This document shows positions 10,033 to 18,302 of a stretch of DNA of 52,165 nt, one piece after another. The notes beneath the pieces were generated by a model. It did not search any database, was not told where the DNA came from, and worked only from the letters and a program-made list of their open reading frames with translations. Origin of the DNA: Bacteroidaceae bacterium (GTDB taxonomy: Bacteria > Bacteroidota > Bacteroidia > Bacteroidales > Bacteroidaceae); NCBI GenBank assembly GCA_902362595.1, contig CABIXF010000028.1, forward strand, positions 1 to 52,165. The letters run 5' to 3'. Position numbers and translations under genes: made by a program. Positions within the stretch are counted from its first letter, which is position 1, and the number at the start of each line of letters is the position of its first letter.

Positions 10033-11997
10033 CTAGTTATTTTCAATATTATTTGAAGAAATTTCATTCAGTTTGAGTCTGAAGGCAAACAAGAATGTCT
10101 TGAACGCATAATTACCCCAAGGATCATAAATCAAATCGTATTCATTCCATTCTTTGCCACTTTCATTCAGACGTTGCAAGATAGAATAAAACCATATCAT
10201 CTGTAATCGTAAATCGCTACGAGGGATTGAACGTTTAATCTTATTACATAGCGTTACATATTTTGATTTATCCACCGCATCCTGAAATCTATACGATACA
10301 TATTGACAAGTAAATTCATTGATACGGTCTAACCATTTCTTTATATCTGCATCCAACGGCTGAACAGGAAATTCTATGTCTTCTTCCTCTAAGGATAAAT
10401 CTTCTCTATTTCCATTATACAATCTCAACAAAGCACAGACTCCGTATATGTTTTTCTTGCCATTCGTGGTATAAAATAAGGAATACAGACGATAAATTCC
10501 GTCTTTCCAAGCATTCTCTATCAATTGTTTATCAAATACAGAAGAATCTACATCATTAGCTTGCTCCCCATATCGAAATTCCGGGATACGATCTTTTTCC
10601 CTCGGATAATCAGAAGAACTTTCCATCAGATGAATCATCTTCGCACAAAACCGGAATGCCATCGTGTCCTTGACGTTCAGTGAAGGACAATCAGAAAGGG
10701 ATACCCCTTTTTGATAGTAAAAATGCACCAATTTATAAATCTGAAAACAACGATATGAAATGGGCAAGGACTCAGGATCATCCAAGATCGCTATCTGACA
10801 ACTCATTGACCAGTCTCCTTTTTCTGTTGCCCGCCATAGTATTCTGCTCAGCAACGATGTATAATCATTTTTTGCATCATAAGCATCAGTTTTGCCCAAC
10901 ACAGCGTCATCTTTTGCATCTTTATATTTCATTATCAGGCCAGAAATATACTGGGCCATTGCAGTCTTTTTCTCTTGATGAATGGCTTTCCAATAAGACT
11001 CGAAAAACCCCACACTAACCCCTTCATATTTTTTAGCCGGATAAAGGCCCGACCATTCCCTGTTATCAGACAAACATTCCAAAAAACTTGAACTTAATGC
11101 AGGAGTATTTAATATACGTGCCAGTTCTCCCTTATGACGCTTACGCAATAAAGCCAACCGCCTAAGTAATTCATTAGGTACCCTGTCTATAGAACAACTG
11201 GCACCTGCACCCGAATTCGAAAAACTCCACAAGTTCACATCTGCATATTCACAATCGGCCTTGCATTTTTCCATGACTTCCAAGGCTTCCAAAATATAAT
11301 TCCCTTTTGTAGCCCCCTTCATGTTTTCAATCGGCTCATTCGTCATGACTACGTTTGCTACTTTTTCGACTAAACTATTTACTTTCTCTTCCACAAACTC
11401 CTCACAAAACTCCAAAGCCGTAGAATCAACAAGCAGAATACCTTTCTTATAAATGTAAGCACAAAAAGGCAGGAACTGCAACAATACCACGCAAATGGGA
11501 TGTACATTATACGTCTCCCTCGCCATAGGTAGAGACTGTGCATCGGAACCTAATCCCCCCAATAAAGGAAACCAGCATCTGTTTAAAGTCAAATCCTTTT
11601 TCTTCGCTTCTTTCTCTGGAACTCCTAGATCAACCAATGTTTCCAGCATAAAATCAGAGAACGTTTTAGTATAATGTAATCCTGTCAAGTTACATTGTTT
11701 GTCGCCTTCTGCTTCAAAACCGTCCACAATCTTACACAACAGCATTTCATATATCTTCTCACCAAGTTTCTTATCGTTATACAATGGCCCATTTTTCGTA
11801 AAAAGCATCGTATAACTTTTGAAACGCAGATTCAGACTCATCAAAGAATAAGGGAGTTCATCGCACACTCTTTTCATCATGGTATTCAAAACATCTGTAG
11901 TAATGTCCCGCACATCATCCAATCCAGCCAATGCTTTAATTGTCATCAAAGCATTGTTGACCATCGGATTTCCTGTATAATGACTAATTATGTTCAT
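10033..11997 (-). CDS. cas8b: Type I-B Cascade large subunit Cas8b (Cst1-like)
   Basis: A 654-aa protein in the large-subunit slot, beginning MNIISHYTGNPMVNNAL. The N-terminal YTGNP segment is typical of the Cst1/Cas8b1 group. Cas8 recognises the PAM and recruits Cas3. It is the first gene after a 283-bp AT-rich gap that separates it from cas6, so it may start a second transcript. Large subunits diverge quickly, so the subfamily name leans on the I-B gene order and the N-terminal motif. Confidence 0.88.
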   Translation of the reverse strand: MNIISHYTGNPMVNNALMTIKALAGLDDVRDITTDVLNTMMKRVCDELPYSLMSLNLRFKSYTMLFTKNGPLYNDKKLGEKIYEMLLCKIVDGFEAEGDKQCNLTGLHYTKTFSDFMLETLVDLGVPEKEAKKKDLTLNRCWFPLLGGLGSDAQSLPMARETYNVHPICVVLLQFLPFCAYIYKKGILLVDSTALEFCEEFVEEKVNSLVEKVANVVMTNEPIENMKGATKGNYILEALEVMEKCKADCEYADVNLWSFSNSGAGASCSIDRVPNELLRRLALLRKRHKGELARILNTPALSSSFLECLSDNREWSGLYPAKKYEGVSVGFFESYWKAIHQEKKTAMAQYISGLIMKYKDAKDDAVLGKTDAYDAKNDYTSLLSRILWRATEKGDWSMSCQIAILDDPESLPISYRCFQIYKLVHFYYQKGVSLSDCPSLNVKDTMAFRFCAKMIHLMESSSDYPREKDRIPEFRYGEQANDVDSSVFDKQLIENAWKDGIYRLYSLFYTTNGKKNIYGVCALLRLYNGNREDLSLEEEDIEFPVQPLDADIKKWLDRINEFTCQYVSYRFQDAVDKSKYVTLCNKIKRSIPRSDLRLQMIWFYSILQRLNESGKEWNEYDLIYDPWGNYAFKTFLFAFRLKLNEISSNNIENN

Positions 11998-12128
11998 AAC
12001 TAAATTAAATAAGGTTTCAATATCAAGGTAATTAATTCCATATTATATCTTCATTCGAAATCGGTTTTATTTTCATAGTAGTTCTAATGTTATTTTTCCA
12101 TTAGTATGTTTTGTTTGAAAGCTACTTG

Positions 12129-12157
12129 CAAATATAAGTTATTTTTCCAAAAACAAA
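12129..12157 (-). promoter_or_regulatory. Possible promoter for cas8b-cas2
   Basis: On the minus strand, TATATTTG (12136-12129) matches the Bacteroidetes -7 box. A TTTG at 12157-12154 lies 17 nt upstream, a little closer than the usual 19-21. It lies about 130 nt before the cas8b start, inside the cas6-cas8b gap, so the effector genes may have their own promoter. Confidence 0.35.
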
Positions 12158-12256
12158 GAAGAACTCCTTAAGAATTGGTTTCAAATATTTTATTTTTGCA
12201 TTTAGAGGAATTGAAATTTAGTATGTTTGGTTTGTCAAACATTACAATCGCACCAT

Positions 12257-12281
12257 ACTCCCCAATAAACAGTTGGGGAGT
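12257..12281. other. Perfect 8-bp hairpin just after the cas6 stop
   Basis: ACTCCCCA (12257-12264) pairs with TGGGGAGT (12274-12281) around a 9-nt loop, touching the cas6 stop codon. On the minus strand no T run follows, so it is not a classical terminator for cas6. On the plus strand TTATTTTTC follows. It could be a weak terminator for antisense reading, an RNA-processing site, or an attenuator between cas6 and cas8b. Confidence 0.45.
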
Positions 12282-13063
12282 TATTTTTCAACTTTCAAGA
12301 ATCCAAATCCCATTGAAGAAAGACTTCCTGCCGATGATTCATAAAGAAATCTCATCAATTCCAAAGGGGCAGAAATCCTCATCCTACACATGAAGCCTCG
12401 TACCTTAGTTTCTTGTGGAGTATCAGCCTTTATCTTCACCAATACAGATTTGGGAGAACTTAAAACCTCTAGGCGACAGCCTTCTACATGAAAAGGACAT
12501 TCAGTTCCATAAAACAAAGAATATTTTTCTATAAGCCCTTTAAAAAGAATATAAGAAGCAGCAGAATCTGTCGGAGATAAATAATCTACCTTCCTACCTT
12601 CATGGCGGAGCTTCAAACACATTGGAGACAAAGTCCGAAACGTCATCTCTTCCGTAAATTCTGGAGAAGGCATCACCTCCACATTACGCACAATAAACTG
12701 TACGGTTGACTTCCGATCACCAATTTCAAATATCTGATCCATAAACAACCCTTGAATAAAACTTTGGGTGCTTTTCTCTGGCAAAAAACTAATCTGCCAC
12801 TCTACCGTATCCGACAAGATAAGTAGTCTCCCCTCTTCATGCAGTATCTTATATCTTTCTATATCAAAACGAGAATAAGAAAAGAACTTAAACGTTTTTC
12901 CATTTTCCATACGAAAACCATTTTCATGGAGCCAAGTAGCATAATCTTTATCCGCACATGCCAGAATTCTGTATATTGCAGACGACTGTTCATATTGATA
13001 ATTTATAGGTAACCGGTTACCAAAAGCTCTTTTATTGACCTCTAATTGTAATTTAAATCGCAT
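12281..13063 (-). CDS. cas6: CRISPR pre-crRNA endoribonuclease Cas6
   Basis: A 260-aa protein with the Cas6 layout: an N-terminal RAMP fold and a C-terminal glycine-rich loop (SLSSMGFGFLKVEK) that fits the family G-rich motif. Cas6 cuts the repeat 8 nt from its 3' end and leaves the ATTGAAAC handle seen in this array. A good ribosome-binding site (AAGGAAAG) precedes the ATG, and the upstream XRE/ImmA-IrrE gene ends only 15 nt before it, so the two are probably cotranscribed. A 283-bp gap separates cas6 from cas8b. Confidence 0.94.
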   Translation of the reverse strand: MRFKLQLEVNKRAFGNRLPINYQYEQSSAIYRILACADKDYATWLHENGFRMENGKTFKFFSYSRFDIERYKILHEEGRLLILSDTVEWQISFLPEKSTQSFIQGLFMDQIFEIGDRKSTVQFIVRNVEVMPSPEFTEEMTFRTLSPMCLKLRHEGRKVDYLSPTDSAASYILFKGLIEKYSLFYGTECPFHVEGCRLEVLSSPKSVLVKIKADTPQETKVRGFMCRMRISAPLELMRFLYESSAGSLSSMGFGFLKVEK

Positions 13064-13078
13064 ACCTTTCTTTCCTTG

Positions 13079-14122
13079 TTATAATATATGTATCTCTTTT
13101 ATTATTTCATCCATATTTCCATCACACAAAGCCTGCAAGTTATCCTCTGTCATGAGTGATTCAGACAAAGCACGACGCACCATTCTGCAATAACGCTCTG
13201 CCCTATCTGGGAGAAGATATCCTCCCCATCCTTCTTCCAATTTGTTTTTCTTGACATACTCGTCAAAAATACGGTTATAATAAACCGCCGTGATTACATG
13301 CAAATCTTTCGCCCGATGTACAAGCGCCGCGACAGACATACCATAAGTGTTTTTTAAATCCACGAGCTCTTCCAAGGATAGGTATGAACGTTTTTTCCCA
13401 AAAGACTCATAAACTCTCTTAGCAGGAAACAATAAGGCAGAAGCAAAACGATGACAATATTTTTCTTTAGTACGTATATCCAAACGTTCCAAGAACTGAA
13501 AAAGTAGATGTCCTAATTCATGTAAAGCTGTAAAACGTTTCCGTTCTACAGTTACATTCCGATTATTCAACACGACAAAAGGAATCTGTCGATTCACCCA
13601 TCCACTTAATCCGTCTATCCGTTCATCTATTTCCAGCTCTAACACTTTTATTCCTGCATTTTCCATTATACGGCAGACAGAAGAAATAGAATCTGTTCCC
13701 AACTCCCATTTTCTACGCAAAATTTCCGCCGCTACCTCCATGTCTTCAATGGAAGAATAGAGTTTCTGAGAGAAAGGAGATTTGAAAGAAGTCGAAACGC
13801 CTAGTTTACGTTCCAAATACACATAACGTTGTAGACACACATTCACTTCACTCTTAACAGCCTCCTCCTCTTTTGCCGACAATATTTCTCCACGACGAAA
13901 GTTCCAACCATCAATTTTCATAGGAAAACTCATTCTCAGACTGGCAGGAGATACTTGATAAATCTTCAACAATGCATCAAGTACCTGAACTGACGGACGC
14001 ATTTTTCCTCTTTCATATTTAGACAAAGCCTGCTTAGACACCAATCGACCTAACTTCTGACAGACCTCATCTAAAGTCAACCCACGCATTTTACGCATAT
14101 TTCTCAATTCTTCCGCTTGCAT
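13079..14122 (-). CDS. XRE-family HTH protein with ImmA/IrrE metallopeptidase domain
   Basis: A 347-aa two-domain protein. Residues 1-64 form an XRE/Cro helix-turn-helix (GLTLDEVCQKLGRLVSKQALSKYERG region). Residues about 150-290 form an ImmA/IrrE-like zinc peptidase with HELGH at 201-205 and the downstream RFASALLFP motif. Relatives cleave or regulate phage-type repressors (ImmA) or act in stress signalling (IrrE/PprI). It ends 15 nt before the cas6 ribosome-binding site and is the first gene of that transcription unit. It may regulate the CRISPR locus, act as a partner defence gene, or be an unrelated mobile-element regulator. Its target is unknown; only the domains and the linkage are seen. 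Confidence 0.85.
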   Translation of the reverse strand: MQAEELRNMRKMRGLTLDEVCQKLGRLVSKQALSKYERGKMRPSVQVLDALLKIYQVSPASLRMSFPMKIDGWNFRRGEILSAKEEEAVKSEVNVCLQRYVYLERKLGVSTSFKSPFSQKLYSSIEDMEVAAEILRRKWELGTDSISSVCRIMENAGIKVLELEIDERIDGLSGWVNRQIPFVVLNNRNVTVERKRFTALHELGHLLFQFLERLDIRTKEKYCHRFASALLFPAKRVYESFGKKRSYLSLEELVDLKNTYGMSVAALVHRAKDLHVITAVYYNRIFDEYVKKNKLEEGWGGYLLPDRAERYCRMVRRALSESLMTEDNLQALCDGNMDEIIKEIHIL

Positions 14123-14163
14123 ATCATCTTATCTTTACTTGATTCATAAGCCCAATCGGTTTA

Positions 14164-14199
14164 CAAATATATATTTTTTTCAGTATCTTATCAACCAAA
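14164..14199 (-). promoter_or_regulatory. Possible promoter for the HTH-cas6 unit
   Basis: On the minus strand, TATATTTG (14171-14164) matches TAnnTTTG and lies about 42 nt before the HTH gene start. The nearest TTTG (14199-14196) is 24 nt further upstream, wider than usual. The same TATATTTG octamer occurs before cas8b and before the array. Confidence 0.4.
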
Positions 14200-14286
14200 A
14201 CCTTTTTCTTATATAGAAAGCTATACCTCAAAAAATCTTTAAGGAATCTTAGTAATAAACAGAAAAAATCATCGCATAAATACGAG

Positions 14287-14323
14287 AAAAGGCCATCTCA
14301 AATAGAATTGAGACAGCCTTTCT
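14287..14323 (-). terminator. Terminator at the end of the susC operon
   Basis: A hairpin (GGCTGTCTCAA pairing with TTGAGATGGCC, with a small internal mismatch) followed on the minus strand by TTTTCTCG. A T-rich tail is also present on the plus strand, so it may work both ways. It lies about 20 nt after the stop of the last gene of the polysaccharide operon. Confidence 0.75.
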
Positions 14324-14342
14324 TCCTAATAAAAATCTAAAA

Positions 14343-15521
14343 CTAATCAACAAGCGGGAATACAAACCCCTTTCCGTCATTATTATCAAATTTGGCACCA
14401 GGAGCCATCTTCAAATGCTTCTCATTGTTACTCCAGTCCCAAAGCATGCTTTCGTCTTCTGTAATTTCACCCGTTTCTATATTACGCTTCTTACCGTTCA
14501 ACGGATAATACAGCAGCAAATTCTCATCATTTCCATCTACCATCTTCCACATGAACTGCTTCAACTGCTGTTGCGTACGAGCCGTTTTCCAGAAACGAAC
14601 TTCTCTTACCAGTTCATTGGCACCGCCAATCCAGAAACCAACCAGCCCATAAGGACCCGTTCTAATCTCACGGTCGGCCACCAGTTCACCATTCACATAC
14701 ACATAGTTCTTCTTGCCATCGTACACAAATGCCAGCATATACCATGTATCAGGTTGAGCTGTAAACACATCAGCCGGCACATCAATCTGAGAGCTACCCG
14801 TCTTAATCTGAAGCTGGTCCGGACGAATGGTTACATCACCGAAACGAGGATAGATTTCATCAAGGGTACTTGAATTAGACACCAGTTTAGTTCCACAAAT
14901 AGAACGGTTATTCGCATTGTAAAGATGACGATTTATCATCACCTCCATCGTCCATTGATCCACTTTGAAATCTGACGGGAACATATTTGTATCTTCACTT
15001 CCTGATCCGTTCATACGCAGACACTTCGTATTGATACGCTGTTCCAACACAATTATCGATTCGGCCTCACCCGACACGACAGGCACTGTACCGTTGTTCA
15101 GTTTCACAGGTAAAGCATAGCTTCCCTGCAAAGAAAACTTCACATCCTTCAATTTCACAGGCAAGAACTGCGAAGTCTGTTTTGCATCAAAGACAACTTC
15201 CTTGCCCACTTCATACATTTCAGAAGGAAGCATCAAATATTCTGTACCGTGTTTCTTGTTATAGGCTTCCAACTGTTCCTTATTACCAACTTCTACCGAC
15301 ACTGTCTGTGCATGATCTTCCTGTCGCACCAAGGATACAGTAATCGATTTCAAGTTCACTTCTTGTCCCTCTTCCACAAACACCTGTGCAGATTCGCCTC
15401 CCTTTATATAAGCCCCCTGCTCTGACTGAAACTCACTTGTCGGATCTTTATATAATTCATTCTGGCAAGAACAAACCAACATAGTTCCTGCTAAAACTCC
15501 GAGATATAATATTTTCTTCAT
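14343..15521 (-). CDS. DUF1735/LamG-domain surface lipoprotein of a PUL
   Basis: A 392-aa lipoprotein: the signal peptide ends in VCSC with the lipidated Cys at 19. Residues about 30-160 look like the DUF1735 (BT_3987-type) domain, with NKKHGTEYLMLPSEMYEV typical of it. Residues about 170-390 look like a concanavalin A/LamG-type domain (WTMEVMINRHL, WYMLAFVYDGKKNYVYVNGELV). Such proteins bind glycans at the cell surface beside SusCD. It is the last gene of susC-susD-GH18-this, 10 nt after the GH18 stop. The glycan-binding role is inferred; no catalytic motif is evident. Confidence 0.85.
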   Translation of the reverse strand: MKKILYLGVLAGTMLVCSCQNELYKDPTSEFQSEQGAYIKGGESAQVFVEEGQEVNLKSITVSLVRQEDHAQTVSVEVGNKEQLEAYNKKHGTEYLMLPSEMYEVGKEVVFDAKQTSQFLPVKLKDVKFSLQGSYALPVKLNNGTVPVVSGEAESIIVLEQRINTKCLRMNGSGSEDTNMFPSDFKVDQWTMEVMINRHLYNANNRSICGTKLVSNSSTLDEIYPRFGDVTIRPDQLQIKTGSSQIDVPADVFTAQPDTWYMLAFVYDGKKNYVYVNGELVADREIRTGPYGLVGFWIGGANELVREVRFWKTARTQQQLKQFMWKMVDGNDENLLLYYPLNGKKRNIETGEITEDESMLWDWSNNEKHLKMAPGAKFDNNDGKGFVFPLVD

Positions 15522-15531
15522 AATTTTAAAT

Positions 15532-16638
15532 TTAATCTAACTTTCCTGGATAAACTACATTTCCCAAATACAACGCCTCGCGCAACCACTTATAAGGAGG
15601 ATTATTGGCAAAATCATATTCCATGTGGTAAGTTCCGATACCACCGATACGCTTCCCACTGGGAAGATCAAGAATGGCATAGTCAAAAATCTGACGTCCT
15701 TGAGGATAAGCATTGATTTCCGGACGAACACTCGTGTAACTTTTTACACCTCCAGTCCGCCATCCTTGCTCAAATTCAACGGTAATAATGGTTTTCCGCT
15801 CCCAATCTTCCAAATGATTCTGAGTTATTTTACGAATAACTCTTTGTGTAGAACTTTCCCAATAAGCCTGATAGATATAATGGTCAATATACTTAGACGC
15901 TTCTGTTGAAAGCAAATCCGGCTGTCCATCCATCACCAACATTCTTCCTGCAGGCCGCAAACGATCGGAAAGTGTCTTAATAAAAAGATACATATGAGTA
16001 TTACCTGAATTCTCACTAATAGTAGAAGAATTTGCCATTGTACCACGATGACCATATCCTGGTTCATAGTCAATATCAAAACCATCCAGATTATATTTTT
16101 CAATCGTGTCGCAAATTGCATTAGCGTATGCTTTTACGCCTTCCATAAAATTGCCACCTCCTTTTTCTGTAACCCAATACTCAGTCGCACTTCGCCCCGG
16201 AGGAGTCATCTGGTCACCCAAATCCTGTACAATCCAACATAAAAGAGCTTTTCCACCTTTCACTTCCTGGAAAAATTTCAGGTCTTTCTTCTGCTCTTCC
16301 GACAGATTGCCTCGTGTACCCCACAATGAGACAAAATCCACACTATCAGGCAACATCTTCAGATAGTTCTGTGCATTGCTTCCTCTACCGGTCCAGTTAC
16401 CAAACCAACCAAACCCTTTCACATGAGGCGTCTTACGATATTCTCTGAGTTTCGCAAAATAGTCACGCATGGTCGGTGTCAAATCAGCTTCTGTCTCCGC
16501 TTCCAGCAAAGGAATATATTTTTCCAAATCCTTCTGGTTTTCGAATACTTCTCTTTCAGGTATGTTCCAGTCAGAACAGCCCACAAACCCTGCCACTACC
16601 AGCAAGGCACCCATATATTTCATTATTCTTTTCATCAC
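15532..16638 (-). CDS. GH18 family glycosidase lipoprotein (endo-beta-N-acetylglucosaminidase-like)
   Basis: A 368-aa lipoprotein (lipobox FVGC, Cys21) with a GH18 TIM barrel. The family signature DGxDxDxE is intact as DGFDIDYE, with catalytic Glu192, so it should be active. GH18 enzymes of Bacteroidales PULs often cut the chitobiose core of N-glycans, and chitinase-type activity is the alternative. It lies 32 nt after susD in the same operon. The enzyme is probably surface-exposed and releases oligosaccharides for the SusCD importer. The substrate is inferred from family and context. Confidence 0.88.
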   Translation of the reverse strand: MMKRIMKYMGALLVVAGFVGCSDWNIPEREVFENQKDLEKYIPLLEAETEADLTPTMRDYFAKLREYRKTPHVKGFGWFGNWTGRGSNAQNYLKMLPDSVDFVSLWGTRGNLSEEQKKDLKFFQEVKGGKALLCWIVQDLGDQMTPPGRSATEYWVTEKGGGNFMEGVKAYANAICDTIEKYNLDGFDIDYEPGYGHRGTMANSSTISENSGNTHMYLFIKTLSDRLRPAGRMLVMDGQPDLLSTEASKYIDHYIYQAYWESSTQRVIRKITQNHLEDWERKTIITVEFEQGWRTGGVKSYTSVRPEINAYPQGRQIFDYAILDLPSGKRIGGIGTYHMEYDFANNPPYKWLREALYLGNVVYPGKLD

Positions 16639-16670
16639 TTTATGTCTTTTGAATTTTAACAGATTCTTTT

Positions 16671-18296
16671 TTATTTTGGCTGTTTCGGTCTGCCGTCACG
16701 AACCCACCATAGTTTAGTGGCACCCTGGTCAGCACCTCCCAGCAAAGTCGGTACTTCCGACATATTAGGATTGGTACCGTATTCAGTCGGAGCAAAACGG
16801 AATCTCTCGGGCGTCACAGCATCTGCCTCCGCACCGATACTGACATACGCTTTGACATAAGCCGGTTTCAGCAGGTAAGGATAACCCGTACGACGATATT
16901 CTGTCCAAGCTTCTACGGCATTGGGATAAAGTGCCAAATATTTCTGAGTAATAATCTTCTGAAGTTTGACTTCATCCGGATCAGATTCATTCCATTTTGG
17001 AGACACATTGTTGGTCGAAAGTTTACAAGAATAAGATTGGTTATACATTAATGTATTCCGTTCGATATCCTTTGGCTTTTTGTCACTCTGCAAATAAGCG
17101 GCAGCTCCACTCACTCCATTTTCTTCAAATGACTTAGTGACACCTTCTTCATACAAGGCCTTCGCATCACCCGTTGCCAGTTGATAAAGTACGGCTTCCG
17201 CTTTCAGGAAAGACACTTCCGAAGCACGCATCCAGAACAAAGGTGAAGATGAGTCCACCTTCGGTTTCGCTGCCCCTGCCTTGGCAAAAGCGCTGAGAGC
17301 TTTGTCATTTGTAGGAGGAAGTGCCTGGAAGCCATATGAACCAGCCACAAAGTTAGCATTCAGGCGCTTGTCACCGTATCCTTCCATGTATGCCCAGATA
17401 GTGGCCCCCATACGACATTCTCCATAGTCCTCCACAATCGGAATCAAAGAGTTCATCAACGGCAGCTTGGCGGTATTCTGTATTTTTGCTTCCTGCACTA
17501 CGGTCTCAATCACTCCTCCATTAGCCTGATCAAGCGCAAAAGTAATATATTCCTTTGCCAATGCCTGATCCTTAAAATGCACACGTACTGCCAGACGCAA
17601 TATCAGCGAGTTAGCCAGACGGGTCCAGTTCTGTGCATTCCCATCATAAATCACATCGTATGACGAAAGTACTTTTGTCGTTGTACCAGCCAGGACCTGC
17701 GATGCTTCCTTCAATTCTGCCAACATGGCCTTATACACCGTTTCCTGTGAATCCAGTTTAGGAGCAATGTCACCGTTTCCGGCATTCGTATACACAATCG
17801 GCCCAAACACGTCAGTGGCACGAAGCCAGCCCATCACCTTTACCACATTGGCTACAGCCTGTACTTCTTTGTCTGCAGGATCCTGGGAATCTTTTGTATA
17901 CTTATAAATATCATTCCATGCACGGAACAATTTTGAATAGAAGTTCTGGTAAGCATAGTTCATACGGGCATCCGTAAAGTTCCAGGTAGCTTCTGTATTG
18001 AAATTCCAGTTATTGTTCATACCCCAGTAACCGATGTAATTTCCAGCCGACATCACGTCTGTATTAGCCAAGTCATTACCCGGTCCTGTCGATTCTGTGG
18101 GTGAACCGATAGGAATCACAAGCTTCTGCATGTCCATAAACGGTGCACCATACAACAGACCACCCTGTTTCATTTCCTCTTCCGTAATACCATAGATATT
18201 CGTATTGATCTTCTCATAATCACAAGAAGCCAATGCCAATACAGATAATACAGGTATCAAATATTTTCTTATCTTCATATAATTTCTGTTTTTCAT
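16671..18296 (-). CDS. SusD/RagB-family outer-membrane glycan-binding lipoprotein
   Basis: A 541-aa lipoprotein with lipobox LASC (Cys25) and the SusD-like opening CDYEKINTNIYG. TPR-like helices typical of the family run through the middle (SQETVYKAMLAELKEASQVL) and the C terminus ends in a WWVRDG segment. SusD proteins cap the SusC barrel and deliver oligosaccharides to it. The start lies 6 nt after the susC stop. A second ATG 18 nt downstream (residue 7) would also give a good signal peptide, so the start is not settled. Confidence 0.93.
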   Translation of the reverse strand: MKNRNYMKIRKYLIPVLSVLALASCDYEKINTNIYGITEEEMKQGGLLYGAPFMDMQKLVIPIGSPTESTGPGNDLANTDVMSAGNYIGYWGMNNNWNFNTEATWNFTDARMNYAYQNFYSKLFRAWNDIYKYTKDSQDPADKEVQAVANVVKVMGWLRATDVFGPIVYTNAGNGDIAPKLDSQETVYKAMLAELKEASQVLAGTTTKVLSSYDVIYDGNAQNWTRLANSLILRLAVRVHFKDQALAKEYITFALDQANGGVIETVVQEAKIQNTAKLPLMNSLIPIVEDYGECRMGATIWAYMEGYGDKRLNANFVAGSYGFQALPPTNDKALSAFAKAGAAKPKVDSSSPLFWMRASEVSFLKAEAVLYQLATGDAKALYEEGVTKSFEENGVSGAAAYLQSDKKPKDIERNTLMYNQSYSCKLSTNNVSPKWNESDPDEVKLQKIITQKYLALYPNAVEAWTEYRRTGYPYLLKPAYVKAYVSIGAEADAVTPERFRFAPTEYGTNPNMSEVPTLLGGADQGATKLWWVRDGRPKQPK

Positions 18297-18302
18297 GATT
18301 GA

